Assembly: GCF_932274485.2 (NCBI RefSeq)
Contig: NC_065886.2
Coordinates: 43,697,501 to 43,761,500, forward strand
Length of the DNA stretch: 64,000 nucleotides
Origin: Patella vulgata
Taxonomy: Eukaryota; Mollusca; Gastropoda; Patellidae
Direction of reading: 5' to 3'
Below, piece after piece: positions 52,401-61,450 of the stretch. Each line of letters begins with the position of its first letter. Within the stretch, counting starts at the first letter, position 1. The notes beneath the pieces were generated by a model that did no database searches, was not told the origin of the DNA, and saw only the letters and a list, made by a program, of their open reading frames with translations. The position numbers were made by a program, and so were the translations under genes.

Positions 52401-55400
52401 TATTAATTGTGATATTGTTTATTGGACCATTGTTCGAGTCCTTACCAAATGTAAGTATAGCGTCTGCCAGTTACAGTTATTTGTATTACAATCCTAACGT
52501 ATGGACTGTACACTTTCCACAGTCCAAATTGTTTTGAAAATTTGCCTTTAGTTGATTATGTATTAATAACAGAAAGTAAGACACCATTCCCATTGAAAGT
52601 CATTGATACGGAATGTAATCCATTTTATTAACTTGACACTGGTGTGCTAATAATATCTACATGTATACTGAAGTGGCTTGCAGTTTGGTAAAGGGTAGAA
52701 AATTCCAATATCGTGAACAGAAAGGAGCGTCTTATGCAGACCATATTCCCAGGTGCCAAGGGAAGTAAATGACTTAGTTTTGTGACATATCCTACACAGA
52801 CCTTTAAAATTAAGAGATTACTTTGGGCTGTTCCCAAAATCAGTTGATATTAAGCTTCGACCAGTAAGGTTTACATTTTCCATGTTATTTTTTTCAAATT
52901 AACAAATATTATGCGTATTCTCTAGAATTTCATGAATATGCCATATTGTTTCTTTACAGTGTGCTTTATCAGCTATTATCATAGTCGCTTTAAGAAGTAT
53001 GTTCTTACAGATCTTAGAATTACCTAAGCTCTTTTCTATATCTCCATATGATGTGGTAAGTTAGTATTTTCTTGTTACGTCGTACTCGTAATAGAATGTA
53101 AATCTATTCGGCACCAGCCTTGTCAAGTAAACGACAAATATTCGGGTAGCTAGTGCCTGATAGTATAATTCCATTATGAAAATCAATTTGGGCCAGTTGG
53201 TGCTGACATGCCATTAATTTACTGGAGTAGGTTTGTTGATTTTAATATGATTATTTTCAGGCGATATGGTTAGTGACATTTTTAAGCGTGGTTGTCTTAC
53301 ATGTTGATTATGGTTTAGCTATTGGTATTGTTTTCTCTTTCTTAACTGTTGTTATCAGAACTCAGATGTAAGTATAGTCTATAACATTTTTACATTTCAC
53401 ATAAATTATCTGAACCAATGTATTTTATATTCCAACTTTGGGTAGTGTTTCTGATCATATATTCATATTCAATGCGATATCTTACAATGTTTAAAAAATA
53501 TCAATTTTCGCACTCTTCTCAGATCGGCTCACCCACACGCAATAATAGAGTACTTCACACGTTATGCCCCGGATTTTCCCTTGGGTTCTCTGATCACCCC
53601 ACCCCATCCCCTACCCGACACTAAACGAAAATTATGCCTGTGTTTTTAGTTTTTGGATTGTTTTTTTTTCATTTTAAGACAATCCTTTATCAATGTCGGC
53701 CCGGAACTGTACGGCGCAGTGGACACTTACGGGTGGAACCCGGATCCATTCACTCACTTGATTTAAAATTAAACATATTATCAATGTCCATGTGTTATGC
53801 GTGTGATGCGATTCATCCGCGGATTTGTCTTCTGTGTTCTGTTTAACTTGTGTAGAATCTGCGTCCAACAGGAATATGAAAACAATGGACCGAAGGATCC
53901 GATACGGAAGTGTTCTTCACTAGATAAATATTAAAGTAGATAAACAAAAGAGACACTAACACTGTTTTCATCGACAGATATAATTTGACCAACGTTTCGA
54001 AGAGGTGTTCTGTTTAGTTATGGCACGGTTCTCATCTGCGCTTTTTATATACAGCTAATACGATCAACCATAGTTCAACCATAGAATTTTCTTATGAATA
54101 TTATTTTTTAGGGTTTCACCAAAATCATTAGAACAGGTATCTGATGTCGAGGTATTACAAAGAGCTTCCGATTATGAAAAGGTGAGATACATGCAATAAA
54201 CTATTTTTCATTTCATACATTAGTTTCAAATAACATGGGTGGGGGTAGATCACAAAGTCTGTCATCATTAAGTCAAATGGAGTGATTTTGATACCCCACT
54301 TGTACGCAACAAGGAGTAGGATCGCCTGTGCAACATCGCGGGTTTTCTCCGGGGCCACCGGTTTCTCCCATTGTTAAAGAGCAAGCGAATTATTGACATA
54401 AAATTGAACTATGTGCTAGTCCCGAAATGACCTAGTTTGTGTCGTTGAGTGGACGTTAAACCGCACGCCTCTCTCTCTCTCTCCTTTTCTCTCTCTTTCC
54501 GACTGTGGGACTTCAATGATTTGGAATGACACTACAAAAGTCGTATTATTTATAGACACATGAATCACTTTCTTGAATTGGTCATCCCGATTCTCATTTG
54601 TCAGAAACAAGACCTATAGAACTGAGTAAGAAAGTGTTTAGTCAGTCAGTGAGATGAATTGGCCCTGTGCAGACAGTTCACATAATGGAACCCGTGACAA
54701 TAATCTGTTAAATCTTGTCTTGCGATATCACGTTAGGTGGAAGTGGACTTAAATCCAAAGAAGTAATAGTAGTAGTAATAGTAGAAAAAGATTAATCTTT
54801 TGATCCCCCTAATAATTTAAATGGTGATTTGTACGAATATAAGGTTTCAAGTGTTTAAATTGTTTTAGGGTTTCTTGCTATTAATATCCTATAAATTGTG
54901 AAATTTTTTCCAGACTGAGCCCGTCCCAGGTGTAATGGTGATCGGTTTCAACTCCCCCTTGTATTATGCTAATGCCGAGTTGTTTGTTAGTAATGTTTAT
55001 AAAGTAACAAAAGTCAAGCCTGAAAGACTTAGAAAAGTTATAAAGAAATTAAAACTAGAAGAGAGCGATCTTAAACCAGGAATTGGACAGGTGTGTATAT
55101 ATAATACGTGCTATTAAGCTTAATTTGTTTTGATTCGGAAATTAATCAAACAGACCGTTTTCCTGAAAGTTGGAAGGGGGCCGCACAGTGGCTCATAAAC
55201 AAGAACTCCTGGGATTTTTCGTTCGAGTTTAACCATATCGTCCGTATCAGTACTGTAGGACTGACGGTCTGTCAGGGAAAACGCGTCAAGTCGTTTAGAT
55301 GGTACTCATTGGTGGCCAGAACAGTCAGAATTCGATGTAGAGTAGACAGAAACGCCACTTCCTGGGCAAGATTCACTCCATACCCAACTGCATAAACTAT

Positions 55401-58400
55401 ATCCATCTTCATTAGCCCAGTTGGTACAGGACGTGAAACCCCATTTCATTTCAAAGTTAAAATATCCCGTGTTGAAAGTGGGTCAGTAAATTAAGGTTAT
55501 CGTTGGGCATACTCATGTGCGATGTAATATGTGCTTTTTCTTTCTGGAACACATGGTCTCATTTGCATCTGAGACTTATCTTTGTGGCAAATTCGTGTAA
55601 CTGACATTTTGCATATCTTGAAATTATGATTAAATTGTCATTATGTCATTATTTTTATGTTGTTCTAGAGGGCATTGCCGGTAACATTTACAATCGGGGT
55701 GGGGTGGGGTGGGGGGTTGATGGCCGAATGGTTAGCACGCGCGCGCTGTATCATACGGTCTGTCATTGAGTCAACTGGCGGGGTTTCGATTCCCCGGTTG
55801 TACGTGACATGGAGTAGGTCGCCTGTCCATCCTCGTGGGTTTTCTCCGGGTCCTTCGGTTTCCTCCCACTGCTAAAGACCCCTACGCGCAAGCGAATTAT
55901 TGAAATAAAATTTACAATCGGGGTTGTGTCTGAATGTTTTTGTCCGACAGTTAATGCGGCACTGTTTTCTATACGACATCCATCTATCATATTTCTTATG
56001 ATGTAAACCAATTCCATAATGTCATGACGTCTCATTTCAGAAAAATAGTACGATTAGTCAACAAGATTTACTACCTGATACCTCTATAAGATTACAGATG
56101 GAACGTTGTAGCCTGGGTTCTATTGATTCTTATATAAGTGTTGGTAGTGTCAGTACTATTAACGCTAAATCATATCCTCCAGATGATCCTAGACCTTTCC
56201 GCCATCTTATTATTGATTGTTCAGCTATGCATTTTGTTGATCCTGTTGGTGTTAAAATTCTTAAAACAGTAAGTGATTTTATTTAATCTTCGGAAACCCA
56301 TCGAATGTCTCACTAAGCCATCGTCATGATAGCACAATCTTCGTAAGGATTCCATAACAAGTAATTCCAATGGAGGACTGGGTGTTTTGTTGTCTCCTGT
56401 AGATATTCAGGTTGTCACCAGTATGGCCGAAGTACCTACCAAAGTGTGATCGTCGGTTTTTATTTTTGCGGGATTCTAAAGTATCCGCGGTGCGGATTTT
56501 TTGAAAAGGCGATAGCAATCTGATTAAAACGAAATACAATATGTGCGTCATGGACAAATAGAATGTTATCCTAACTGAGAATCTTAAAACGAAAAATCTG
56601 CTGTGCGTGGATGCTGGTATATCTCCTCTATCCGCATAAGCACCCAAAGTTAGAATACTCGCCATTATTTCGAATCGAAAGATGTACATGCTGTCTTATG
56701 CACGTTTTATAATGTTGTCATCCTTGTCTTTTCAGTTGATCGCTGACTTCCAGGGTGTAAATATAAATATACTTCTCAGTGGTGTCAGGGGTAAGTTGTA
56801 TTAAAATCGTCTGCCTCTTTGTGTAGCTCAAGGGGAGAAAAGTTACAAGTCGTATCTGGTTTAAATATTAGTTTATAATATAAGGCTCCATTACAACCAG
56901 GATATGCGTGGTTCGAATTCTCGCGTGAGTCAAGCCTGGTTTCTATTGCTTATGTAACACTGGGTGGTCTGTCAAGGAAAAGGTGCCGGTCGTTTGAAAG
57001 ATATAAATTTACAAATTGTTAATGAACGCAAAAAATCCTGTATAGTTTGAAAGAAGTGCTGCTATTCGTCAAAATGTTCCCATTCCTATTGTGTGCCAGG
57101 CACGTGTCCAGAGGCAGTATCCAAAATCGGGGTCCAGATGTCCCTAACGCCAAACTTGACATTGTCTCCACCTTCGACCCTCCCTCCCCCATCCCCGGTG
57201 CTCAAATTCCAGGACACGCACGTATGTTTGGGTTTACCTCCATAAACATTAAATGATAGAAGGTATATATTGTTTACAGATGAAGTATGGCGGATATTTG
57301 AAGCGACTGATTTTCTCGAGAAACATCATGATAAAATATATTTAACTGTGTTAGACGCCATTACAGCAGCAAAAGAATCGACATATGACGCAACAGATGA
57401 CAATGTAAGTAATTAATAGTTAAATTATTAGGTCTTTGTAGGCTGCATTAGTAACATTAGTAGGCTCAGATATGTTTTGAGAAATGTTATAACTAATTTA
57501 TGTAATTTAATAATAAGGCTGTGTGTAAATTATACCATACTAGCGGTTGGTCCGGCTTGGCACGGGTATAGTCATGAACCGGAAGTCGTATAACTCCGAA
57601 GCTGGAAGTGGTAGTCCATCGCCACCAGGCCTATATTAGTCCTCGGTCCGAACTACCCAAATACACTAAATAATTTCATACTCGGGACAGCCCAAGTGTA
57701 GCTGCCAACCCTGAACAGACAGACAGACAAACAAAGGGCTGTCACAAATATTAGTATAAATGTGAATAACATTAAATGTGGATTGGAGTTCTAGCCTGAT
57801 TTCTTCATATTAGTGGTGCAGGCCAGAGAGCCTGACAAGGAAAGGCGAGTAGACGTTCGAATAGAACGAAAGATGAGATCCCTTCCCTTGCAGACCATTT
57901 GTTACATTAATAGTAATAAAGATATAAATACATTAAATTAAAATTATGCCCAATAGTCCTAAGCGGTCTGCTGGAAACATGGAATGGGGTTTAACGTACC
58001 TGCACCTAGCTGGATAATGAAGACGGGTAACGATGCTACAACTTACACTATTTACGATTTCCCACTGGCAAGCGTTCTTTTACGTGCACGCCAAACTGTA
58101 CACGCGATCTCAATTTTTCGTCCCATCGGAACGACTATATATTGTCGCTCCATCCTACACCATTGACAAGGGGGAAGCAGGCCGCAAAATCACGATGAAC
58201 TTTCTCGGCCAACACCGAGATCGAATACGGGAACTCCAGGTTATTGAGACAATGTCTTACTCACTAAGCCAGCGCGGCTACGCGCAGGAAAACGGTGGGC
58301 CAGTGAAAAAAACATTCAGTATGAAATTGTTGGTATACTGACACTGAATTTCATTATCTGATATCCTTCACACCAATAGGAATGGTGACCATCTTGCTAT

Positions 58401-59156
58401 GTACTAGAAATGGATTACAAGATGATTCATGTTACGGTTATGTGAAAGTGGTGTTACGCGTCCGACGTTTCTCGCGACCCTGTTTTGGGAAATCTGACAT
58501 AGTAATGCAGATATGGAGTTCGGTTCCACAGATTGGTAGATGTCCAAAGTATTCAGCGCCGGAAAAACCATGGTCGGGCCCTAGGGCCGTGAGCATGTGG
58601 GGCACCCCAGCCTAACACAAGTGACCACAACTTAGGCAATATTAATCCATACATATGAATGTAACTACATCAAACCTAATTTTGAAGTCTGGGAGATCTA
58701 GATACGGAGAGTCATTTCCTCGAAGGGTCTGGAAGGGCTCCATCACTGCCAGTAGCAGACGGAGTCCTGGGTCCGACCATACTCACATCGCTTTTTGCGC
58801 AACTGAGATTTTTTTGTGGGGGGGGGGGGGGGGTCTGATGTTGGAGGCCCTGGGGCCTGAACCCCACCGTGACCCGTGTTTAATCTGGCGCGGGAAGAAT
58901 TCCACTAGCGGAATCATGAATATGTCGCATATATCTTTGGAATACTTTCGATTGTGAACTGTAAAGTACTACCAACTATAGTATAAATATTTATAGAATG
59001 TAATGTGCTTGTTTGTGCTTATTTATTGACTAACGATATTAATTATTATTTGTATAAAAGCATGGATTACTTGACTAATATTTTCAGCAACAACGATTAG
59101 ATACTATCGAGGAAGAAAGTTCGGCAGATACGGCTTTATTAGCCGTTAAAACATAA
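37681..59156 (+). CDS. SLC26-family anion transporter (A5/A6-like), 17 exons
   Basis: Joined exons: 37681-37987, 40531-40641, 41169-41392, 41929-42093, 49588-49743, 50231-50313, 50829-50976, 51918-52031, 52373-52450, 52960-53055, 53261-53367, 54112-54181, 54914-55090, 56041-56268, 56736-56790, 57280-57404, 59088-59156. They encode 770 residues with all introns GT-AG and frame kept throughout. The family signature PQGMAYSMLA starts at residue 101. Sequons N173 and N178 lie in an extracellular loop. S423-R424 in SVSRSSVQ is at the substrate-site position of prestin S398-R399. GGKTQ ends at 436. The STAS domain spans about 554-738. SLC26 proteins exchange chloride, bicarbonate, sulfate or oxalate at the plasma membrane as dimers. 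Length matches SLC26A5/A6 (about 740-760). ATG 37681 is chosen because the same frame has TAA at 37621 with no ATG between. Family certain; A5/A6 placement by eye; substrate unknown. Confidence 0.95.
38690..38862 (+). repeat. SINE-A copy in intron 1
   Basis: Head missing. The body has 'ccatggcagttggaattcga' and 'cgccgctgttcgggcaaaat', and the copy ends 'aagttaaacc'. Confidence 0.8.
39662..39872. repeat. 37-38 bp tandem array in intron 1, 6 copies
   Basis: Units of the form cagatattacagca / tttaattgggtcttgt / cagt repeat six times with few changes. Alternate units share the variants 'atcacagcaatg' and 'attacagcactt', which hints at amplification of a double-length unit. Confidence 0.85.
40060..40310 (+). 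mobile_element. MITE-2 relic in intron 1
   Basis: Body segments 'gcaacggtactgga', 'tgtgaataaatgtctaa' and the end 'attacataatgcatctt' match MITE-2. The left end is gone. Confidence 0.55.
40369..40488 (+). repeat. Shortened SINE-B beside exon 2
   Basis: A poly-G leader, a reduced head/body ('gtggtttcggttccccg', 'gtgacaaggagtagggtcgc') and a long (TC)n tail. The flanks tcaaaatataata at 40356-40368 and 40489-40501 are a perfect 13-bp target duplication. The right copy ends 29 bp before exon 2. Confidence 0.85.
40531..40641 (+). CDS. SLC26 exon 2 (residues 103-139)
   Basis: Encodes the TM1-TM2 region with the SLC26 signature (GMAYSMLADLPPVVGLY) and YFLFGTSKQIS. Acceptor tttatttcag, donor g|gtaagt, phase 1 at both ends. 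Confidence 0.95.
41169..41392 (+). CDS. SLC26 exon 3 (residues 140-214)
   Basis: Continues with TVAVVSLMTGGVVSRMT, then a hydrophilic extracellular loop of about 45 residues with sequons N173 and N178 and an acidic run, then the next helix (FVAGLAQ). Acceptor ttacttctag, donor gtaagc. Confidence 0.95.
41455..41800 (-). mobile_element. MITE-1 relic in intron 3
   Basis: Complement-orientation pieces, including the 'ctttgttcagtacaaatgg' and 'gtacacggcatcgtgtac' region and the 'atcagttatgtttggtgaaa' segment. The ends are unclear. Confidence 0.5.
41929..42093 (+). CDS. SLC26 exon 4 (residues 215-269)
   Basis: Encodes GFLKVGFVTTYMSDSLVSGF and TTGAAVHVFTSQVKYALGI, a highly conserved SLC26 core segment. 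Acceptor attttgtag, donor gtaagt, phase 0. Confidence 0.95.
42175..42360. repeat. Degenerate tandem repeat of about 60 bp in intron 4
   Basis: 'gacggtaatgtt...cctttaag' recurs four times with indels. Confidence 0.7.
42640..42736 (+). repeat. SINE-A 3' fragment in intron 4
   Basis: 'ccagtcggagcagaactgta' then 'ggacgtcaaacttaatttca'. Confidence 0.7.
42771..43020. repeat. 82-85 bp tandem array in intron 4, 3 copies
   Basis: 'gcaaatgacgcacaa' starts units at 42771, 42856 and 42938. Each continues 'ttaagatatttgacatttat'. Confidence 0.9.
43760..44072 (+). repeat. SINE-A copy in intron 4
   Basis: Full length but diverged: 'agggagcatggctggctcat' at the head, B-box-like 'tttcgggttcc', and an ending 'aaaccccatttcatttaatt'. 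Confidence 0.75.
44312..44685 (+). mobile_element. MITE-2 copy in intron 4
   Basis: TTAA|AGGGTGTTGTGGGAG at 44312 and CATAATGTATGT|TTAA at 44682-44685, about 374 bp. A further relic is at 45165-45445. Confidence 0.7.
45165..45445 (+). mobile_element. MITE-2 relic in intron 4
   Basis: TTAA|AGATACATTAG start, with the shared body to 'ctcgattatcaagtaaca'. The right end is lost. Confidence 0.65.
46331..46608 (+). repeat. SINE-B copy, full length, in intron 4
   Basis: G-rich leader, head 'ggatggccgaatgattagca', body 'ccggtttcctcccactgcta', and the tail 'gtaaaaccccatttctctct'. It is the most complete plus-strand SINE-B here. Confidence 0.85.
47159..48061 (+). mobile_element. MITE-2 long copy in intron 4
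   Basis: TTAA|AGATACATTATGGG at 47159 and CATAATGTATGT|TTAA at 48058-48061. At about 900 bp it is the longest MITE-2 here. The interior has no convincing transposase. Confidence 0.75.
49588..49743 (+). CDS. SLC26 exon 5 (residues 270-321)
   Basis: Encodes a helix (MVITLICIVIIYLVKVQIN) and the cytosolic basic loop ending IPIPVELLV, which is conserved in the family. Phase 0 at both ends. Confidence 0.93.
50231..50313 (+). CDS. SLC26 exon 6 (residues 322-348)
   Basis: Encodes VIGATLASHFGNF and VVGKIPAG. The final Gly codon 349 is split GG|A with exon 7. Donor g|gtaagt, phase 2. Confidence 0.93.
50360..50440 (-). repeat. SINE-A fragment in intron 6
   Basis: 'attaaagacgggcatgcgta' through 'actctcatttcgcattccaa' is the complement of the SINE-A body. 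Confidence 0.6.
50640..50828. repeat. 48-bp tandem duplication of the exon 7 splice acceptor
   Basis: The block 'tatagaatgccgaacccgag' plus 'tttgaacatatataacttgt' recurs with AG|AATGCCG boundaries at 50687, 50735, 50783 and, as the true exon 7, 50829 (spacings 48, 48 and 46). Each upstream copy carries a TATAG acceptor-like end and the first 17 bases or so of exon 7. Splicing to any of them would keep the correct frame at first but reach TAG at 50826-50828, which is the true acceptor. Confidence 0.9.
50829..50976 (+). CDS. SLC26 exon 7 (residues 349-398)
   Basis: Encodes GMPNPSMPDLGRV, the helix VDCIIIAIIAFAQSVSLAS and AKKHHYDIDSNK. The acceptor at 50829 is chosen among four look-alikes because only it leaves an uninterrupted frame. 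Confidence 0.93.
51161..51367. mobile_element. MITE-3 copy in intron 7 with target duplication
   Basis: The inverted ends are 'gggttagatctatttttaag' and the complement of 'ggccttaacaatagatttag'. The flanking direct repeat gtcttgaca (51152-51160 and 51368-51376) contains a perfect 8-bp duplication, as hAT elements make. The interior has 'ctaaccctaaccctt'. Confidence 0.75.
51515..51620 (+). repeat. SINE-A 3' fragment in intron 7
   Basis: 'cattcggagcagaactataa' then 'gacattaaaccccaatttca'. Confidence 0.6.
51918..52031 (+). CDS. SLC26 exon 8 (residues 399-436)
   Basis: Encodes the substrate-site helix region: GSFFSCYPIAASVSRSSVQD and GGKTQ. S423-R424 match the key Ser-Arg of prestin. Acceptor tttttttaaag, donor gtaacc. 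Confidence 0.95.
52040..52330. repeat. Degenerate 19-20 bp minisatellite filling intron 8
   Basis: About 13 units of the type 'aactcatccccaataattt'. They occupy nearly the whole intron between the exon 8 donor and the exon 9 branch region. Confidence 0.85.
52373..52450 (+). CDS. SLC26 exon 9 (residues 437-462)
   Basis: A helix (VFSACLVLIVILFIGPLFE) followed by SLPN, the start of the conserved LPxxxLSAI motif that continues in exon 10. Confidence 0.93.
52960..53055 (+). CDS. SLC26 exon 10 (residues 463-494)
   Basis: Encodes CALSAIIIVALRSMFLQ and a linker SISPYDV. Acceptor ttctttacag, donor gtaagt. Confidence 0.93.
53261..53367 (+). CDS. SLC26 exon 11 (residues 495-529)
   Basis: Encodes the last membrane helices: AIWLVTFLSVVVLHVDYGLA and GIVFSFLTVVIRTQ. 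The Met530 codon is split AT|G with exon 12, giving RTQM as in SLC26A6. Confidence 0.93.
54112..54181 (+). CDS. SLC26 exon 12 (residues 530-553)
   Basis: Short linker from the membrane domain to STAS (VSDVEVLQRASDYEK), aligning with the 'dtdvYxdixxYeea' region of vertebrate SLC26A5/A6. Acceptor ttttttag, donor gtgaga. Confidence 0.9.
54236..54490 (+). repeat. SINE-B copy in intron 12
   Basis: G-rich leader, reduced head, 'gggttttctccgggg', 'tcccgaaatgacctagtttg' and a (TC)n tail. Confidence 0.8.
54914..55090 (+). CDS. SLC26 exon 13 (residues 554-612), STAS start
   Basis: First STAS strand and helix: GVMVIGFNSPLYYANAELF, then a Lys/Glu-rich segment that opens the intervening sequence typical of animal SLC26. 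Donor gtgtgt is weaker than its neighbours. Confidence 0.93.
55165..55453 (+). repeat. SINE-A copy in intron 13
   Basis: Head 'gggggccgcacagtggctca', body 'cagaattcgatgtagagtag', ending 'gtgaaaccccatttcatttc'. Confidence 0.8.
55701..55910 (+). repeat. SINE-B copy lacking its 3' tail, in intron 13
   Basis: GGGGT-rich leader, then a well-preserved head (gatggccgaatggttagcac, gggtttcgattcccc) and body, stopping at 'ttattgaaataaaa'. A perfect 15-bp duplication atttacaatcggggt flanks it at 55686-55700 and 55910-55924. The intact duplication indicates a young insertion. Confidence 0.9.
56041..56268 (+). CDS. SLC26 exon 14 (residues 613-688), STAS core
   Basis: A Ser/Thr-rich intervening segment (613-660) with possible phosphorylation sites, then the central STAS strand-helix HLIIDCSAMHFVDPVGVKIL. 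Confidence 0.95.
56736..56790 (+). CDS. SLC26 exon 15 (residues 689-706)
   Basis: STAS continues: LIADFQGVNINILLSGVR. The Asp707 codon is split G|AT. Phase 1 donor gtaagt. Confidence 0.93.
57280..57404 (+). CDS. SLC26 exon 16 (residues 707-748), STAS end
   Basis: Encodes DEVWRIFEATDFLEKHHDKI and YLTVLDAITAAKES, the final STAS helix, with a short acidic stretch after it. Acceptor ttgtttacag, donor gtaagt. Confidence 0.93.
57976..58280 (-). repeat. SINE-A copy in intron 16, nearly complete
   Basis: 'ggaatggggtttaacgtacc' through 'gaactttctcggccaacacc' to the head complement 'actcactaagccagcgcggc'. The 102-codon open frame here is SINE sequence. Confidence 0.85.
58816..58832. repeat. Poly-G run in intron 16
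   Basis: About 17 consecutive G bases after 'tttttttgt'. Confidence 0.9.
59088..59156 (+). CDS. SLC26 exon 17 (residues 749-770 and stop)
   Basis: Encodes a short acidic C-terminal tail ending ALLAVKT, then TAA. It does not show a classical PDZ-binding S/T-X-hydrophobic end, unlike mammalian SLC26A6. The acceptor atattttcag is clear. The exon is small and poorly conserved in the family, so it is slightly less sure than the others. Confidence 0.85.
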   Translation, partial: QQRLDTIEEESSADTALLAVKT

Positions 59157-59339
59157 AACCTTTATGGTTTGTAAACAAAATGTCGTTTTATCACGGAAAC
59201 CTCTACTTCCTCTTCATTTCACTTCCTTGGTTCTCTTCCGTTTTCTGTATTATGTGTTTTACGGCTAGTTGAAAACAGATCGTTTTTGTCAACTTGTACA
59301 CAATTTTGGGATTCCTTCTCAGCTTTCCCAATTCAACCA

Positions 59340-59345
59340 AATAAA
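59340..59345 (+). other. Candidate poly(A) signal
   Basis: First canonical AATAAA after the stop codon, about 185 bp downstream. Many later AATAAA motifs exist in this AT-rich flank, so a longer 3' UTR is possible. Confidence 0.4.
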
Positions 59346-59377
59346 GTAACGGGATAAAAAAATTTCATCCCGATACA

Positions 59378-59625
59378 GAGAGAAAAAGAGAAATGGGTTA
59401 TCGTCCACTCGACAAAAACTAGGTCATTTCGGGACTAACGTATGGTTCAATTTTATTTCATTAATTCGCTTGCCTATGGGTCTTTAGCTGTAGGGGCTAA
59501 CCGGAGGACCCAGAGAAAGTCCACGATTTAGGACAGGCGACCTACACCTTGTCACGTACAAGTGGGGATTAGAAACCACGGCACTTGACTCAATGACAGA
59601 CCTTACGATCTAACCCATTCCTCTT
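59378..59625 (-). repeat. SINE-B copy downstream of the gene
   Basis: 'cgacaaaaactaggtcattt' through 'gacagaccttacgatctaac', with the head incomplete. Direct repeats atcccgataca at 59367-59377 and 59626-59636 are an 11-bp target duplication. Confidence 0.85.
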
Positions 59626-60050
59626 ATCCCGATACAAGTTTTCTTATCCTTGACATGAACTTCATATAATATAATACTTTGATTAATTTAGAAAATAGAT
59701 CTACTTTCAATTAGCCTATCTTTTGTATGTTCTTATTCCAGGTTTCCCTTTCCCTCATTTTTCTTTTCAGATATTTATATACTCCGGGTTACAAATATGT
59801 TACTTTGCTGTTCCGTTTCCCTCCCTCTCAGTTATTGTGATCCATATACTCGTGTTTTTAGGTTTTAGTATTATATTGTTGGGATCTTACAACAGTGGGA
59901 ACAAATTCTCTTCCTATTTTTGAACGGGGAACTCTTGAATTTATATCAAATATAAAATCATGGCTTCAGAATCCATTATTATTAATTTAAATTATATTCA
60001 AGTATAAACAATCCCATTTCGTCATCCCTTCTATTAATTCACCTTTTATG

Positions 60051-60271
60051 AACTATATTCTCTGCCATTTTGTTTTTCTTTTGGGTATCCTTCCTCTCCC
60101 GTGATTCTACTTTCTTTTCCCTTTGATATTGTGTTACTTTAATTATATTTCTTTTCCAGAACTATATTTTCTGCCATTTTGTTTTTCTTTTGGGTATCCT
60201 TCTTCTCTCCCGTGATTCTACCATCTTTTTCCTTTGATAATTTTGTTACTTTAATTGTCTTTCTTTTCCAG
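60051..60271. repeat. 109-bp tandem repeat, 2 copies
   Basis: Units start 'aactatatt(c/t)tctgcc' at 60051 and 60160 and end in 'tttcttttccaga'. They are pyrimidine-rich on this strand. Confidence 0.85.
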
Positions 60272-61310
60272 ATCTTTTTTTTTTAATTTCTTATTTTTAT
60301 TGTTGTAACTTTTAATATTAGTTTAATTGAAAGTACTTTGCGTGTTAAGGAATGAATTTCACCCAATTATGTTTGTATTGTTTATATTAATTAAGATCAT
60401 GCAATGGCTGTTAAAATTATTCAGATAATTTGATATTAACAGAAATGAATAACATAATATATATTACTAATGATTATATATGAATATTAATAAGGATAAA
60501 GTGTTAGCATGATTAATAAAATGTGATATGACTGTTGTAACTTCTGTTTCAGTAAGCTTATGTCCGATTTTATTTATATTTCAGTACATAACTCATATGT
60601 GATTGGTTGGTTTAGTGACGTCATCAGTTTAATAGAGGTACCATGTCTGATTAGCCCTACAATCAAATATCTCAGGTTAATATCGAGAAATTGTAGTTGG
60701 TGTTGAAGTTAAAACTTAAAACAAGACTCCTAACTCGGGAAACACTCATACAAAAATTGTCAAAGTTAGATGTGTTTTGTTTTAATAATTGTTAATTAAA
60801 AGAAATTTGGTTTTACATAACACAATATTTAGGAAGCCATTATACAGTACACTGCTGAATATACGGATTTTCTCATTCCGGCCGATACTTGCTTTTAGTT
60901 TATTTTTCTTCTATTTTTGTATATATATTTTTTAAACGTGTAAAATTGTAAATATGACAGAGATGATGTTTTATATTGATCGCATTTTCTTGACAGTCAT
61001 GTCTAGCTATAAAATATCTGATGGTGATTTTTTTCCCAGAAATTATATTTTAATCTTGATTATTGTAGTTTATCATAATTCTGTTTGAATAGGCTAAGCT
61101 AAAATCTAGCAAATCGTTACTAGTAATACCGTCTCATGCTCACACCACTAATATTTACGAGCGTAATTTAGTTATAACTATTTAATAACCTATTTTGCTG
61201 TAAAATAATTTAGCAAGTATTTTTGCCCCAGAAGTAAAGTTAAAATTGTAATTGTCAGTCTATAGTCGTACACTCTTAAATCGTGTAAAATCCTACAGTG
61301 GTGTAAACAC

Positions 61311-61450
61311 TTAAAGGAGCTAAATCGCTAATATCTGGGACCTACAAATTGACACAAATGGTTCGCAACGTATATAATAATGTAATATGAATGTAAATAA
61401 ACTGATTTACTTTCAATTGCGCTGAAACGCATTATGTGATATAAACACTT
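61311..61450 (+). mobile_element. MITE-1 fragment
   Basis: TTAA|AGGAGCTAAATCGC at 61311, then the segment 'acctacaaattgacacaaat' shared with the 30439 copy. It ends after 'gcgctgaaacgcatta', with most of the middle missing. Confidence 0.65.

Noticed and set aside
58382-58957. Open frames in intron 16
   Set aside because: They show no family resemblance, cross a poly-G run and are not needed: exon 16 joins exon 17 cleanly in frame.
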